A stretch of 64,000 bases of DNA from Petaurus breviceps papuanus (GCA_028583685.1 JAMXIF010000043.1:5610271-5674270); one strand, 5' to 3'. Counted from the first letter of the stretch, positions 35,524 to 47,510 are shown. Notes: generated from the sequence alone by a model not told the origin. A program made the numbers and translations.

Positions 35524-35569
35524 AAAGATTGATTATATTGATTTGATTAATTGATTTGATTGATAATCC

Positions 35570-36065
35570 TGTAGCCACCCTCTCCTCTCTCTAGTTCATC
35601 TTCTTTGTGGCTGGCAGACATTTCTAAAACACATATGACCATGTCACACCCTTGTTCAAGAATATCTAATGGCTCCCTATTGCCTCTGAAATAAAATATA
35701 AATTTCCCATTTTAGAATTTAAAGCCCTTTACAAATCTTTCTTCCCCATACAAATCTCATTTCTCTTCTCTTTTCCTTTGTACAAGTTCAAGATTCATTC
35801 TTGGATTTCTTTTTCTACTTCCATCTCTATCTCTTTTTGAAGACAAGTTCAGTTTTCACCTCCAAAATATTTCTTCCTGCTTTCCAAGCTCTTTGTTCCC
35901 CACTTTCAAATTATTTTGCATTTACTTATCTATGTATATGTTGCTTCTCCCCAGTATAAGATCTTTCAAAGCAGGAACTGTTTCATGTTTATTCTTTCAT
36001 CCTCAGTTACCTAACACCATGCCTGACGCATTGTAGGTGCTTAAAAAACGTCTTGCTGAATTGAA
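35570..36065 (+). mobile_element. LINE-2 3' end, sense
   Basis: CATATGACCATGTCACACCC, TAATGGCTCCCTATTGCCTC, AATTTAAAGCCCTTTACAAA, then the 3' terminus CCTGACGCATTGTAGGTGCT, TAAAAAACGTCTTGCTGAAT. Standard sense L2 order. Confidence 0.85.
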
Positions 36066-36780
36066 TTGAGTTAAAGGGAGTTGAATTGCCAATGAAAAGA
36101 CTGCAATGGGAATAAATTAAGTCCCTAAATCTGTAATGTTACTAAGTCATCAGATATCTTTACTCTTTCTCAAAAACATAAAAGATGGAGTAATGAAAAA
36201 AAGATGAATTGTTACCATTTAAGTTCACACATTTTTTTTTCATTTAAAATATATAAAACTGACACAAATAAAGTGTGGTGTCTCTTTCGAAATAATCACC
36301 TTAGGAAAAATGTTTTGTTTTTCCACTTTTCTTGCTCTTACACAAAGCATTTTGAGATCTCCTCTTTGGAGATGGACTTCAGTGTCAATTCATAAGTCAC
36401 ACATGAAAATCAGCTTCAAGATTTTTAGACATATTTCATTGTTAAAAAATAATCTAAAATAGTTTGATCGAACACAAATCTAGCAAGTGAGGCAAAAATG
36501 TCTTTCAGTGTTCTTTGGCTATTTCACAAAACCAAATCTGCTCTAGAAGAATTATAATTTGCATCCTGATTTTGAAGACATTGAAAAAATATGTTCTATC
36601 CTCAGAAAATAGTTCCAGAAAAGGATAATCTAACCATGGTTGATGACTAAATATTTTGAAAAAGCATAAAATCCTACAAAAACATGAATAAGTTTATTTC
36701 TCTAAAACTCATTTGGATAAGTCCATTCTGTTACATTAAAAATAATAACTAATATTGCCTATCATTACCTTATATGAATT
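36066..36780. other. No gene seen
   Basis: AT-rich; the 63-residue frame at 36204-36395 has no known motif. Confidence 0.4.
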
Positions 36781-37310
36781 TAGAAAACTTCACTGTTTCT
36801 AGAATTAGTCGATGATGTTCCTGTTTCCAAGGGACAAATTGAGAGTCTGGCCCAAGATTTTACTCCCTCCTTCTGAGGAAGTCTCTCATTAGCGACAAGG
36901 ATTATGATTAGATCAATTACATTCACTCTTCCCCCAAATCAAATCATTGAAGTTTTTGCTTTAAATTGAATAGCAGAGGGAACAGGGAAGAAACAGTGAT
37001 AATCTTTGATTTAATGCTGCCTGTGATTTTCCATGATAGGTTTCTGATTACAGTACATATTTTAAAACCCAAATTCCTTTCATTTGGGCTGGCTGCATCA
37101 TTTGCTCCTCCATCCATAGCATCATGAAAACCCCATTAGAGAAGAGAAGAATGAGTATTTTAAAACTGATTTTAGTAATTGTATTGTGAGCAGAATAATA
37201 GCATAATGATGTTTAATGATAATTAGTGAGGTATAAATAGACTCTAATAACAAAAAGAATTATCAAGGGCTTGAAAGCAGAATATGGAAAGGACAAACCA
37301 TTAATAAATT
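36781..37310. other. Repeat-free stretch, possible conserved non-coding element
   Basis: Homeodomain-like TAAT/ATTA cores are dense (GATAATTAGTGAGG, TTTAGTAATTGTATTG), with GGCTGGCTGCATCATTTGC and no repeat or coding signal. Enhancer function is only an inference from composition. Confidence 0.2.
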
Positions 37311-37799
37311 AGGATGGTTAGTTTTATGAACTCATATCTTAGCTGTCTTACTGTCATGAAACAGAACATTTCAGATTCTAAGCTTCTTGACATCATTCAT
37401 GGTCAAGTGAGACTTCCAAAATGTTTAGGGAACTGTGGAAATTGTTTTGAGTCTTTGAATATTGAAAGTACAATCATGCACTTCAGTTTTATTTTATTTT
37501 ATTTATTTAATGAGATCACTTTGCTGTGAGTTTAAATTGGCAGATTATTTTGAAGTGTGCCATTGATGTTAATATAGTTTTTGTACAATGCATTAATACA
37601 ACAAATTAAATGAGAAATAGTGAGTGAGGGGTGAATGATGACTGGTCAAAGCAAAATCAGAGTACCAATTATATTGGTACTGAGATAATCTATTTTCTAA
37701 TTATCATATAACTCAGGGATGACTGGCTGCCTGCTGTGACCCAAATAATTTGGACAAGAGTCAATTTAGCCTAGAGATGTACAATCACCAGGACATAGA

Positions 37800-38215
37800 T
37801 TTTTTTTTATTATAAGATATACATTATGTATCTACTTTGGAAATGCTTTGCATAACTACACACATGCAACCTATATTGAATTGCTTATCTTCCCAGTAGG
37901 GGTGGGTGATGAAGGAAGAAGGGAAAGAATCTGGAAATCAAAGTTTTAAAATCCAATGTTAAAAATATTATTATTATTATTATTACATGCAACTGGGAAA
38001 TAAGATATATAGGCAATGGGGTATAGAAATCCATCTTCCCCTACTAAAAACTCAGAGGGGACATGGGGGAGGATGTAAGAGAGAGCAGATTGGGGAAGGG
38101 GTATTAAGTAGGATCACTATTTGGGGGTGATGGGTAGGGAAAAGATAGGGAGAAAATTTGTAACTTAAAATCTTATGGAAACGAATGTTGAAAACTAAAA
38201 GTAAACAAACAAAAA
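37800..38215 (+). mobile_element. LINE-1 3' UTR, sense
   Basis: TGTATCTACTTTGGAAATGC, CAACCTATATTGAATTGCTT, GGTGGGTGATGAAGGAAGAA, then AATTTGTAACTTAAAATCTT, GAATGTTGAAAACTAAAAGT and an A-rich tail. An ATT microsatellite (37967-37985) lies inside. 3' UTR only, so strongly 5'-truncated. Confidence 0.75.
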
Positions 38216-38499
38216 AAACCAAAATACTCCCAAAAGACAAACAAACAACAAAAAGATATACATTAACACATGCTCCTGAAACTTAAACTGTCCTGGTCCT
38301 TAGAGTTTCATTTAGATTATTTACCTGAAAGAATATGCAGCATCACTAGAGTTGGCAACAGGCAAAATTATGAAACAAGAAAAGTTAAATTTAGATTTCT
38401 GGTGAAGAGGTGGTACAGAAACTATTATAGGAGTTTAGGAAAGGCAGTGTGAAAGTGGACTAGAATGAATGGGGAAGACTAAACATCTGATAACTTATA

Positions 38500-38645
38500 A
38501 AACTGTGAGAGCTATAAGAAACCTTGAAGATTACTTTGTCAAATCCCTGGATTCTGCAAGTGAAGGAAGATGCGGTGAAAAAGAGGAGCAAGTGACTTTA
38601 TCAAAGTAATTAGCAGAGCCAGGAGTAGTAGTCATCTTTTAAGAG
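38500..38645 (-). mobile_element. MIR/THER SINE fragment, antisense
   Basis: TATAAGAAACCTTGAAGATT, ACTTTGTCAAATCCCTGGAT, GAGGAGCAAGTGACTTTATC. Confidence 0.5.
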
Positions 38646-38684
38646 CAATGGTCCCTCCTAAAGCAGCATGCATTTTGTGGGGAG

Positions 38685-38870
38685 GTCTGGCATAATGCCT
38701 TGGATTTGAAATCAGAAGATGAGTTCAAGTTCTACATCTGATTGTACCTGCATGATCATGTTTATCACTTACCTCTATTGGGCTCTTTCCTCTTCTGAGA
38801 TGCAGGATTGGACTTAATGGCCTCAAAAGTACATTTTGCCTTTAAATCTGTAATTGTGTAATCCTGAACT
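38685..38870 (+). mobile_element. MIR SINE, sense
   Basis: GGATTTGAAATCAGAAGATG, AGTTCAAGTTCTACATCTG, GGATTGGACTTAATGGCCTC, CCTTTAAATCTGTAATTGTG. Confidence 0.75.
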
Positions 38871-39655
38871 TGGAGGTGAAATTTCTGCCCATTATTTCCA
38901 TATGAGGGACTGAAATATAAATAAATAGTTTCCAATTTTTTAGTCATTTAAAACTAAAACTCCAAAGTGTTAGGAAATACTATAACAATCCATTTTTTTA
39001 AAGCTCCCTTTTCCATTTCCTATCTGGACAAAGAAAGGTATGCAATGACATCACACAGTCTCCTGATACCTACAGCTAATTCAGGACATTGGCCTATCTT
39101 TTTCAGTCAATTTTGCATTTTCTGACCTCTTCCTCCCTACCCCCAATCAGAAATTATTTATTTGTTACAAACTATCCTGATACTGATTAATTCATATTAA
39201 AGTTAATAGATAATGATAACTGTATGTATTATCTCCTCCAGGGTTATTAATATTTTAGAAAGTATCTATTGGAAGCTATACTGCATCCAACAAAGAAGAA
39301 TTGATTTCTTATGATCTATCTAATTTGGGAATGTGGCAGACTAATGGGTTGGTATAAAATGATGGGATTAAATGCTGTGTGATCTGAAATAATTTCTAGC
39401 TCTAAATCTAACTTATCAATATAACATATGGGGGATGAAGACTCATTTCTTATACCCTCAATCATATTACTTAGAACATCATTGAATTTATCTTTTCTCA
39501 CATCCTTCCATACTACTTTGTACTCAATGACTTTTAATGTATTATTATTTTTTCATTTCATATTTAGCTGCATATAGGTGGGTACCACTACTATTAGAAT
39601 ATCAGCTTTTAATAAGAAGGGGTCATTTCCTTTTTTCTACTTAAGTAGATAATTA
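38871..39655. other. No gene seen
   Basis: AT-rich, non-repetitive; no usable frame. Confidence 0.4.
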
Positions 39656-39900
39656 GATACACAAAACATTTATTAAGTGCTTACTCTATGATAGGCTCTG
39701 TGCTAAGTGGTAGCAATACACATGAAAGCTGGAGAGATAGTTGCTACTCTCAAGGAGCTTATATTGTAGTTTGGGAATCCAACACATAAAGATGAAGTAG
39801 GGAGCTGTAAGAAGGATGAAGTGACACATTCTGGTGGGATGGCTGGAGATGTCTTGGAATTGAGGTGAAGGCCTCAAACTGAATAAGGAAAGGTCAGGAC
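39656..39900 (-). mobile_element. LINE-2 3' end, antisense
   Basis: AAACATTTATTAAGTGCTTA, CTCTATGATAGGCTCTGTGC, TAAGTGGTAGCAATACACAT, TCTCAAGGAGCTTATATTGT. Confidence 0.8.
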
Positions 39901-39984
39901 TGGTGTATAAAACTCAGGATGGTTTTAAGGGTGGAGTCCCCTTCTCAAAAGGAGGAAGAAAACTGAAGGAGCAAGGAAGAAGCT

Positions 39985-40235
39985 CTTATCAAGTGCCTAA
40001 TACATGTGTAGCACTAGAGTAAGAGCTTTATAAATATTAAATCACTTGATCCTCAAAATTATGAGGTATGTAGGTTTTATTATTATCCACATATTGCAGT
40101 TAAGGAAATCAAAGCAAATGCATGTTGTGACTTGTCTCGAGTCACATAGTTAGAAACTGTCAGGGCAGATTTAAATCGAGGTATTCCTAACTCTAGACCC
40201 AGTGTACCATCCACTGCACTACCTAATTGCCTATA
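39985..40235 (-). mobile_element. MIR-type SINE, antisense
   Basis: TCTTATCAAGTGCCTAATAC, ATTAAATCACTTGATCCTCA, CACATATTGCAGTTAAGGAA, AGTCACATAGTTAGAAACTG, CATCCACTGCACTACCTAAT. Confidence 0.75.
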
Positions 40236-41040
40236 AGGAAGTGGAGAAGTTGACCCTAGTGGAGAGCAATTCAGATAGCCTTAAGAAAGATGTTTAGAAA
40301 TCCTATTTGTATAACTAGCGCACATAGAAAGTTCTTATTAAGTGACTGTTGATAGACTGATGTAATAGTCTTCTCTATACTGTATCTGTGTTTGTCCATT
40401 CAGACAGGATTTTTTTTCCATATCTAACTTAAAGTCTTCGTACAAGGGGAAGAAGATTTTGGGAAGGTGAGAATATATTCATTTCATTTCTTTAAATCAG
40501 GGATGCCTAGTCTATTTAATCAAAAGCTTTTCTTTTTTATCGCCTCAAATTTTCTGATGACAATGGGAAGGGTGAGAGGAGAAGTGCTCGCAATGGCTAA
40601 AGTTGGTGATGTCAGTTGCTCTCAGATATTTCTGTCCCTTTCTTTTTTTGGTGCAGACTTCAAGATCAACTGGTTAATTGTAACTGAAATTTTCTTTTGG
40701 GGGGGGGGAGTTATGCTTTAAAACAAACTTTCCCATAGAAAGCAGAAATCATTTGAAGTCATAATGTCCTGTTTCTCATTTCTCAAGCTTCAGAGTTAAA
40801 AATCCAGAAATCCTTGACTGCTCTATCCTCAGCTGACAACTTCCATATCTTGCCAAAATAAATAGTATGCAATTCTCAATCCTTGATTGACCAAGGCAGA
40901 AATTCCATGTTGACTAGCTCCTTAATTAAGGCTAATTAAAGCTCTTTTGTTGTACATATATATTGAAGAGATATACTCTAAGGAATTAAGTCTTTTAAAA
41001 GAGTTGTCAATTGCAAAACATGATTGTCATGTCTATTATA
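40236..41040. other. No gene seen
   Basis: No repeat named; a G-run lies at 40699-40709. The 84-residue frame at 40467-40721 has no known motif. Confidence 0.4.
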
Positions 41041-41054
41041 TAATAAGACAAAGA

Positions 41055-41250
41055 ATGAAACAGGCAAATGGGCACCAGTGTTAGAGGCCCTGTGTTCAAA
41101 GGCCATCTCTCTCACTTCCTATTTGTATGACACTGGAAAATCCACTTAAATTTTGTATACCTCACTTTGCTTACCTAGAAAATGAATGGGTTGGAAAAGG
41201 AATCTTTTAAGGTTCTTTCTATCCCTACATCAAAGATCCTAGAGAATACA
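41055..41250 (+). mobile_element. MIR SINE, sense
   Basis: GGCACCAGTGTTAGAGGCCC, TGTGTTCAAAGGCCATCTCT, GAATGGGTTGGAAAAGGAAT, AAGGTTCTTTCTATCCCTAC. Confidence 0.8.
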
Positions 41251-42105
41251 ACAGGGATCATCTAACTGTATGTGTAGCTAATACATTCAATCAGAATACC
41301 TTGAGTCAAAGGTGGGGGTACTGATCCTCCAAAACCCACGTATCATTCATAGCACTCTATCATCATTTCTTTTGCAAAATTAATTTTATTCCAAATTCAA
41401 TTTAGAAGAAACTGAGGCAGCTAATTGACACTAAAGCCACACATTTTCACATTTATGCCAGTTCAGTTAATTAGTTTTGTAACCTTTTTCAAGTTACTTC
41501 ATCCTTCAATGTTTCTTCTATTTTATTACTCACAAAATACTGCCAAAAATAATTTTTACCTACCTATATTATTTTATAGAAGGACATTTAAAATTATTCT
41601 GCAAAAATTGTTAGCAGTATACACAGAAAGATAAAATAGGGTTATGACTTTATTTGAACTGATCCCCTGTTATTTAACAATGAGATAAAAATTGAATAAC
41701 CTAAATAAATATAATTACATCTATGGCCTTTTCCTCCTAAAACTATGTTTGTTGTTATTTTTATGGGGGGGGGCGTAGGAACTGGGGAAGTAGTAGTAGT
41801 TTCAAATATTGTAAAATTAAGTTCCTTTAATAACCATTTTTTACAGATAAGGAAAATATACTGTACATTTAATAATGGTTAGTTTTTACAATCCTTGTAA
41901 GACATGATACAGAATTTAACATCAAGTATACAACACTGATGCCAGAATGGGAAATTTACTTATTTTTCCTTGCTCTCTGCTGGGGGAAAAAATGGTGTGT
42001 GGAGGTAAGGAGAAGAGAAATGAATTATTCAAACGAGATATTTTGTATAAAAGCCAGAGAAACAGAATGAGTGTTCACTCTTGAATTATGCCTCAGAGAT
42101 TAAGC
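41251..42105. other. No gene seen
   Basis: AT-rich, unassigned; a G-run lies at 41765-41774. Confidence 0.4.
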
Positions 42106-42107
42106 CT

Positions 42108-42375
42108 TAATTACTGAATAGGTGCTGCCTCAGTCAAACTGAGACCTGTTAAATACCTTAGCTTGAAAAGGCCAAGGTCTCCCACTGCATCCTGGGTCAT
42201 CTCCAGTTGTCCTTATCCATATCTGGCCACTGGAACCAGATGGCTACAGAGGAGAAAGTGAAGCTGGTGACTTTGCATAGCTTTCCCTTACTTCAATCTA
42301 ATTCATCTGCATGTCATGGCATCACCTCCCTGACTGTCCTCTTCAAGAATAAAGGACAAACAGCAGCAATAATGT
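42108..42375 (+). mobile_element. Unnamed SINE-like repeat, copy A
   Basis: Contains GGCCAAGGTCTCCCACTGCA, TCCTGGGTCATCTCCAGTTG, GGAGAAAGTGAAGCTGGTGA, TCAAGAATAAAGGACAAACA and ends CAGCAGCAATAATG. The reverse complement is found, diverged, at 48610-48850. I recognise it as an interspersed marsupial repeat but cannot name it with certainty. The 83-residue frame 42207-42458 is within it. Confidence 0.7.
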
Positions 42376-42829
42376 CTCACAGACAAAATGTTTATCATTC
42401 GAAATACGTGAGAAAAGTAGGCCAAGTGTTAGTTCTACTTAGCAAAAGGATAAATTAAGAATCAGAAAGGTAAACAATTTCGTTAAAGCCATAGAATAAA
42501 GAAATACTCAAATTGTGGCTAAGACTCAGGTCTTCAACAGCTTTTTGAAGAACTGCCACATGAAAGAGTAGTGTGACTTATTATATTTGGCCCTAAAATA
42601 TAACTGTAAAAGTAAGAGGAGGAAGAAGTTGAACAAAAGGGGAATTTGGGGAGTAAGGAAAAAATGCTAAAAAAGAAATACTCTAAGTGGGACTTCCATG
42701 TGCCAATGTCTACCAGGCAGCTGAAGATGAAGGGCTAGATTTTAGGATATAAGTATGGAAACACTAACTGCTTATATGAACATAAAATAAATTGTTTTGT
42801 TTTGGGTACAGTATCACAGAAATATTAAG

Positions 42830-43420
42830 TTGTAAGGTATTCAGGGCAGTCTAATGCAAATCATTTGCAAAAGGAATCTTTACTATGACACAGAGTCAAA
42901 TGTTTGCCCAGTATCTTCTTTAATACCTCCAAGAAGGGGATAGTTCTAATTATTAAAATCATTTCCTGACATTAAGACTAAACATCTCTGTCCACTCTTC
43001 CTGGTTCAGCCTCTGAGATGACACATCACACTGTGTCACCTATTTGAAGATATTTCACATGTGTTCCATGAATGTTCTCCTCCTCAAGCTAAATATTTCT
43101 AGATCCTTCAATCATTCTTCATTTATAATGCACTCTGAGGGAAGTAAATCATAGTGACGTTATGCCCTCCCTCCTAATGCAGCCTAAAATCCCATTGGTT
43201 GTTGTTGTTCTTATTATTATTTGCAGTATCATACTGGTGATTCACATTGGGCTTGTAGTCTACTAAAATTACCATTTCCCCCTAGAACAACTGCTTTTTA
43301 AACATGCTTGTCCCCTTACATTTGTGCCTCTATTATAAATTGTAGCTCATGATGGAAACATAGCCTACACAAGGTTTAATGAATTGTGTAAAAACACAAA
43401 GTCAAGTTTGAATGACTTAA
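42830..43420 (-). mobile_element. CR1/L3 LINE fragment, antisense
   Basis: Complement of CR1-lineage ORF2 end: ACTAAACATCTCTGTCCACT, CCTATTTGAAGATATTTCAC, TAAATATTTCTAGATCCTTC, AATCATTCTTCATTTATAAT, then CTAATGCAGCCTAAAATCCC and GGGCTTGTAGTCTACTAAAA. Confidence 0.7.
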
Positions 43421-43633
43421 TACCCATCTAATTCAAACCAATAATTGAGTCAACTAAAAAAAAAAGAATTCTCTCTGAACCCCTCGCTGACACCACCATC
43501 TCCTTACCTGAAAAAATAGTTTTTTTGACTTGCCTGATCTATTCATACAAATTAAACAAAGTACATGTGTATCTGTGTCTGTGTATGAACACATGTGTGT
43601 TTGAGTTTGTGAAATAAATGTCTCCTAAGAGGA

Positions 43634-43831
43634 TTATTTCTCTAACTTTGGAGAAGTAACTTCATCTTTCCAGGAATCACTTGCATCATCTACATTGAGA
43701 TCCAAGGGATACTGAGGACTAAGTTTCAGAATTGGTTCAGTCTTGCTGGAAGATGAGTCTCTGGAGTCAATGGTAAGGTCCAGTAGATCATCCAGGTGGG
43801 GCACGGTGTGGTAGCAGTAATGTCCCCGTTC
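43634..43831 (-). other. Exon-like open frame, C-terminal, unidentified
   Basis: I do not recognise this product. The frame reads ERGHYCYHTVPHLDDLLDLT followed by IDSRDSSSSKTEPILKLSPQ, then YPLDLNVDDASDSWKDEVTS and PKLEK, stop at 43634-43636. It looks protein-like: acidic, Ser/Asp-rich, with a more balanced codon third position and several CpGs, unlike the AT-rich flanks. A pyrimidine-rich run and an AG occur just upstream (CTATTTAAG, 43832-43840 on this strand), a weak acceptor; an upstream extension of the frame to 43960 looks non-coding. No repeat explains it. It may be a last exon, a relic of one, or chance. Confidence 0.25.
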
Positions 43832-43840
43832 CTTAAATAG

Positions 43841-44876
43841 GTCCCACCAAAAAAGGAAGGAGATTTTAAAAAGAATAAGAAATGAGTGATTTTTTCTACA
43901 GTTAATATTCTGTTGGGTTGTGGCTCTTGTCAAACTAACCATTAATATGATATTGGCCATTATCTAAGTTATTAAAGAAGAGTTTGAATCCAGAAAAAAA
44001 GAAATCCTGAAAAGGATTTCCTTCCCATGAACCCTTACTGAAATTCAGGGGTTGTTCTTATCCTGAACATTTTACTGTGAATACTTACCCAGTGCTTTTC
44101 ATAAAAGAAAATGCCTTATTGAAGAATTTTATTGCAGCTGATATAAGTTAATTTCCAGGAGATTCTTTATTTTTTTATACAGAAAGAAAAAAGCAAAAGC
44201 AAAAAAAAATTCCTCTACATTACCCTATCTCATCAATTAGATACACATTTACTAATACACATAGTGACATTTACTATCATTAAACACTGTACTTTTAGTA
44301 CTATCATCTATGGCATATTAGAAAAAGATAACAGTATTAAAATTACTTCAAATATATGAACAAAGAACCAATTATTCTAAGTAATTTGGGGATGTGTTCT
44401 TTGCCATTTTAACTAATCTAATATTTTTCACTAATATGCAATTCAGAGGTTATTTTTTCTTTCCTTTGTGATTATTTTCCTCTAAAGTAGATGAAACTAA
44501 AAAGAGCAGAAAGGCATGAAATTGCAAACAAAGTTAACTTAATTCTTCCCTTTGCCCTCCCTTCAGATACTTTATCCTTCCTTACTTGCACCTCCCACCT
44601 TTTCCTACTCCCACCTCCAACAATCCCCCAATAAATGAAAGAAAAGTTGGCATCTGGCATGAGGAAAATTTCAAAACCAATCAGCATTTGAATAAAGAAA
44701 ATAAGTTTGTGGTATGATTTTGGAGGCAATGATGTGTTGCAAATCATTTCCTCTCTTATCCATTCCTTCTCCTCTCCTTTCCCCTACCCAATCCTCCCCA
44801 AAGTGGTTGATGGCTGATAACTGTTGTTCCAACACCCAACCTCCACCCTTTTATTTTAGCTTTGTAATTCTTCTTA
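43841..44876. other. No gene seen
   Basis: AT-rich with A-runs; minus frame 44472-44747 has no known motif. Confidence 0.4.
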
Positions 44877-45118
44877 GGGCAGCTAGGTGGAACATCTAAT
44901 AGAATCCTGGACCTGGAGTCAAGAAGAATACTTATCTTGAGTTCAAATGTAACCTCAGACACTTATTAACTGTGGGACGCCAGGCAATTCATTTACTTCT
45001 GTTTGCCTCAGTTCCTCATCTTTAAAAGTGTTGGAGAAGAAAATGACAAATGACTGCAGTATCTTAGACAAGAAAGCTCTAAATGGGGTCAGAAAGAGTT
45101 GGAAACTACTGAAAAACA
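44877..45118 (+). mobile_element. MAR1 SINE, long form, sense
   Basis: GGGCAGCTAGGTGGAACATC, GGACCTGGAGTCAAGAAGAA, GAGTTCAAATGTAACCTCAG, GTTTGCCTCAGTTCCTCATC, GTGTTGGAGAAGAAAATGAC, AAATGGGGTCAGAAAGAGTT: tRNA-like head plus the MAR1-specific 3' half. Same family as the antisense copy at 1700-2540. Confidence 0.9.
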
Positions 45119-45629
45119 TTTTTTTTTTCTTAAAATGGGAATTACTCTCTTAGAGACCTCATTCTTAGCAGTTCTTAATCAAATACACTTCAGTGTGAAG
45201 GAAGGATCAGAGAATGGGTTTTTATAGAAGACTACATGGAAGGAGCATGAGATCTGTTTGGCACATGGAAAGGGTTTGGAAGGTGTACTAGTGTTGGGGG
45301 AAAGGATGAAAAAATAGAAAGAGAAAAACCAAAGCTTTTACAATTATTACAAGGTCAGGACATAATAAACACAAATAACTAGAGATAAAGAGTGTTGGAA
45401 AATGCATTCACTTTTTCTCTTTGAATAGATGGGTTTCAGGTAGAACTTTCTCAACTCTAGAAAAAAGGACAATTCTTCCTTCATTAAGCTTCCCATTTCA
45501 GTCACATGGAAATAAAAAATAGAATTTGAACAAAACAAAATACCTTTCCCCCTCAAAATAAAAAAAAAAACCTGTAACTCTGAACACCAAAAGAAAAAAA
45601 AAGAAAGAAAAAACTTATTTTACATAGAC

Positions 45630-46020
45630 CTCAATTAAATTATAATTTTAAGCATGCTACAGCAGGAGTCCATTAAAGATTTAGTTACTTTCTGTGGTGA
45701 ACATTAAGAAGCTATTACTCAAATTCTATTTAAACTGTTAAAATGAATTAAAATGTATAAGAAAGACCATTACATATCACGAGCTAATTTTCTAAGGAAA
45801 GCTTAGCAGCTGATAGATTGTTTAAGCTTCTCCAAGGTTTTAGTTTTGTGCTCAATAATTGAGAGGCAAGAGTGGGGGTTATGTTGACTAAAAATTTGTT
45901 CTTGTCCGTTTGTCAGATGAATGATGCTAAAATGAAAAGCCAGTTCTCATTTACTGTTTCTTATCTGAAAGTGAGCTTTTCAAGTTAAACTTGGTAATGA
46001 CCAACAAGATAGTGGGGACA
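45630..46020. other. Repeat-free stretch, possible conserved non-coding element
   Basis: Includes AGCTAATTTTCTAAGG, GCTTAGCAGCTGATAGATTG, TTGTCCGTTTGTCAGATGAA. No repeat or coding signal. Judgement by appearance only. Confidence 0.2.
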
Positions 46021-46507
46021 AGTTCTCCCCATCACACAATTCTCATTCATAACAGATGTTCCTGAGTCCCCACTTTCTTTTCTGCATCTGCCTGATGCCT
46101 CTTCCTGCTTTGAATTCACTGCCTCCAAGGAGAACAGAAAAAGCTTTTTTTTTTTCTTTTATTAGCTCAGTAAAGTTGGATTCCTTTTCCCCCTTCTTTA
46201 TCAAAAAGAAATTACTTTTTCAAGTGAAGGGTTACTTCCTTTTAATTTGAGGGATGGAGGAAGACATGGTGCTAACAACTTCACAGTATCTCTTTTCATT
46301 ACCTCCAGGAGGCTCTCTGTTCATGGGAGAAAAAAATCTATTTTTATATATATTTTTGCTTTTTTATCAATTGATCTTCAGGGAACAACTGACTAGTATC
46401 CTTTCAATAATTTTTTTTCTCTTAGTTATAGGAAATGTAGATATTGGGTGGGAGTAGAGTTTTCTATCAACTTAGTGTTTGAGGTGTTTTTTTTTTCTTT
46501 CTACTAA

Positions 46508-46660
46508 ACTTATCCAATTAAAATCAACAAGTATTTGCTGAGCACCCACTAAATGCCTGGTATTATGCAATGTTCAATGGGAAGTGCAAAGGTATAGGAA
46601 AATTTTGTGCCCCAGATAAATTACAATATTACTAGGGAGAAGAAGATATGAGGGTAAAAA
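46508..46660 (-). mobile_element. LINE-2 3' end, antisense
   Basis: CAACAAGTATTTGCTGAGCA, CCCACTAAATGCCTGGTATT, followed by the ATAAATTACAATATTACTAG block. Interrupted by the SINE at 46678. Confidence 0.7.
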
Positions 46661-46677
46661 TAAGAGAAAGGCTATAT

Positions 46678-46856
46678 ATTTTTTTTATTTTAAGTTTTTA
46701 ATTTTTTTTTTGCTTTTTGGAAGGCAATTGGGGTTAAGTGCCTTGCCCAGGGTCACATGGCTAGTTTTTTTGTTAAGTGTCTGAGGCCGAATTTGAACTC
46801 AGGACCTCCTGACTCCAGGGATGGTGCTCTATTCACTGTGCCACCTAGCCACCCCT
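46678..46856 (-). mobile_element. tRNA-derived marsupial SINE, antisense
   Basis: Poly(T) lead, GGCAATTGGGGTTAAGTGCC, TTGCCCAGGGTCACATGGCT, GAATTTGAACTCAGGACCTC, CACTGTGCCACCTAGCCACC. TSD GAGAAAGGCTATAT (46664-46677) and GAGAAAAGCTATAT (46857-46870), 13 of 14 matching. Confidence 0.95.
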
Positions 46857-47229
46857 GAGAAAAGCTATATTAAACTGGCATCCAAAAGAAACTGAAAAAG
46901 ACACAATCATTTTTTAAAAAGACAGATATTGTGCTTCATGACACCAGTGATTCAGAAATATGGAAAATAATTAGAAGGCTGACATTAGCAATCATGGTTG
47001 ATCACTATCTTATAACCTAGTCATTCTATATTAGGCTTTGACTATATGAGCTTATCATTATGGTATGAGTGTGTTGGGGGAGGAGGTAAAGTTTGAAAAA
47101 GAAGGACTATTGTTTGATCTATAAATTATATTTAATGATATAGTGTTACAGTGAAATGTGATTCTTTTAAGAGATGCATCATTGACTGAACAAGTTTACT
47201 TTAGATTGTTTATAGCATTCTGTCACCAA

Positions 47230-47510
47230 AATGTATTTTTGTGATTAAATAACCATCAAGTGATGATTGAATACATTAGTTATGCCACTCCCAGAATTGT
47301 GCTAGGCACCATGGATAAAAGTGGTATACATACACACACACACACACACACCCCCATATATATACATATATATATATATATATGTATATATAATGAGTGT
47401 TATATAAGGGAATATAAGATATGTACCTTTTCCTCAAGGAGCTTTCAGTTTCCATAGGAAGGTAAAACCAGCATATAAAGAATAACTAGAGAATCATTAA
47501 CTGGTAAATT
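47230..47510 (-). mobile_element. LINE-2 3' end, antisense, with microsatellite
   Basis: GAATTGTGCTAGGCACCATG, CCTCAAGGAGCTTTCAGTTT. A CA run at 47331-47350 and TATATA at 47354-47394 expanded within it. Confidence 0.6.
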
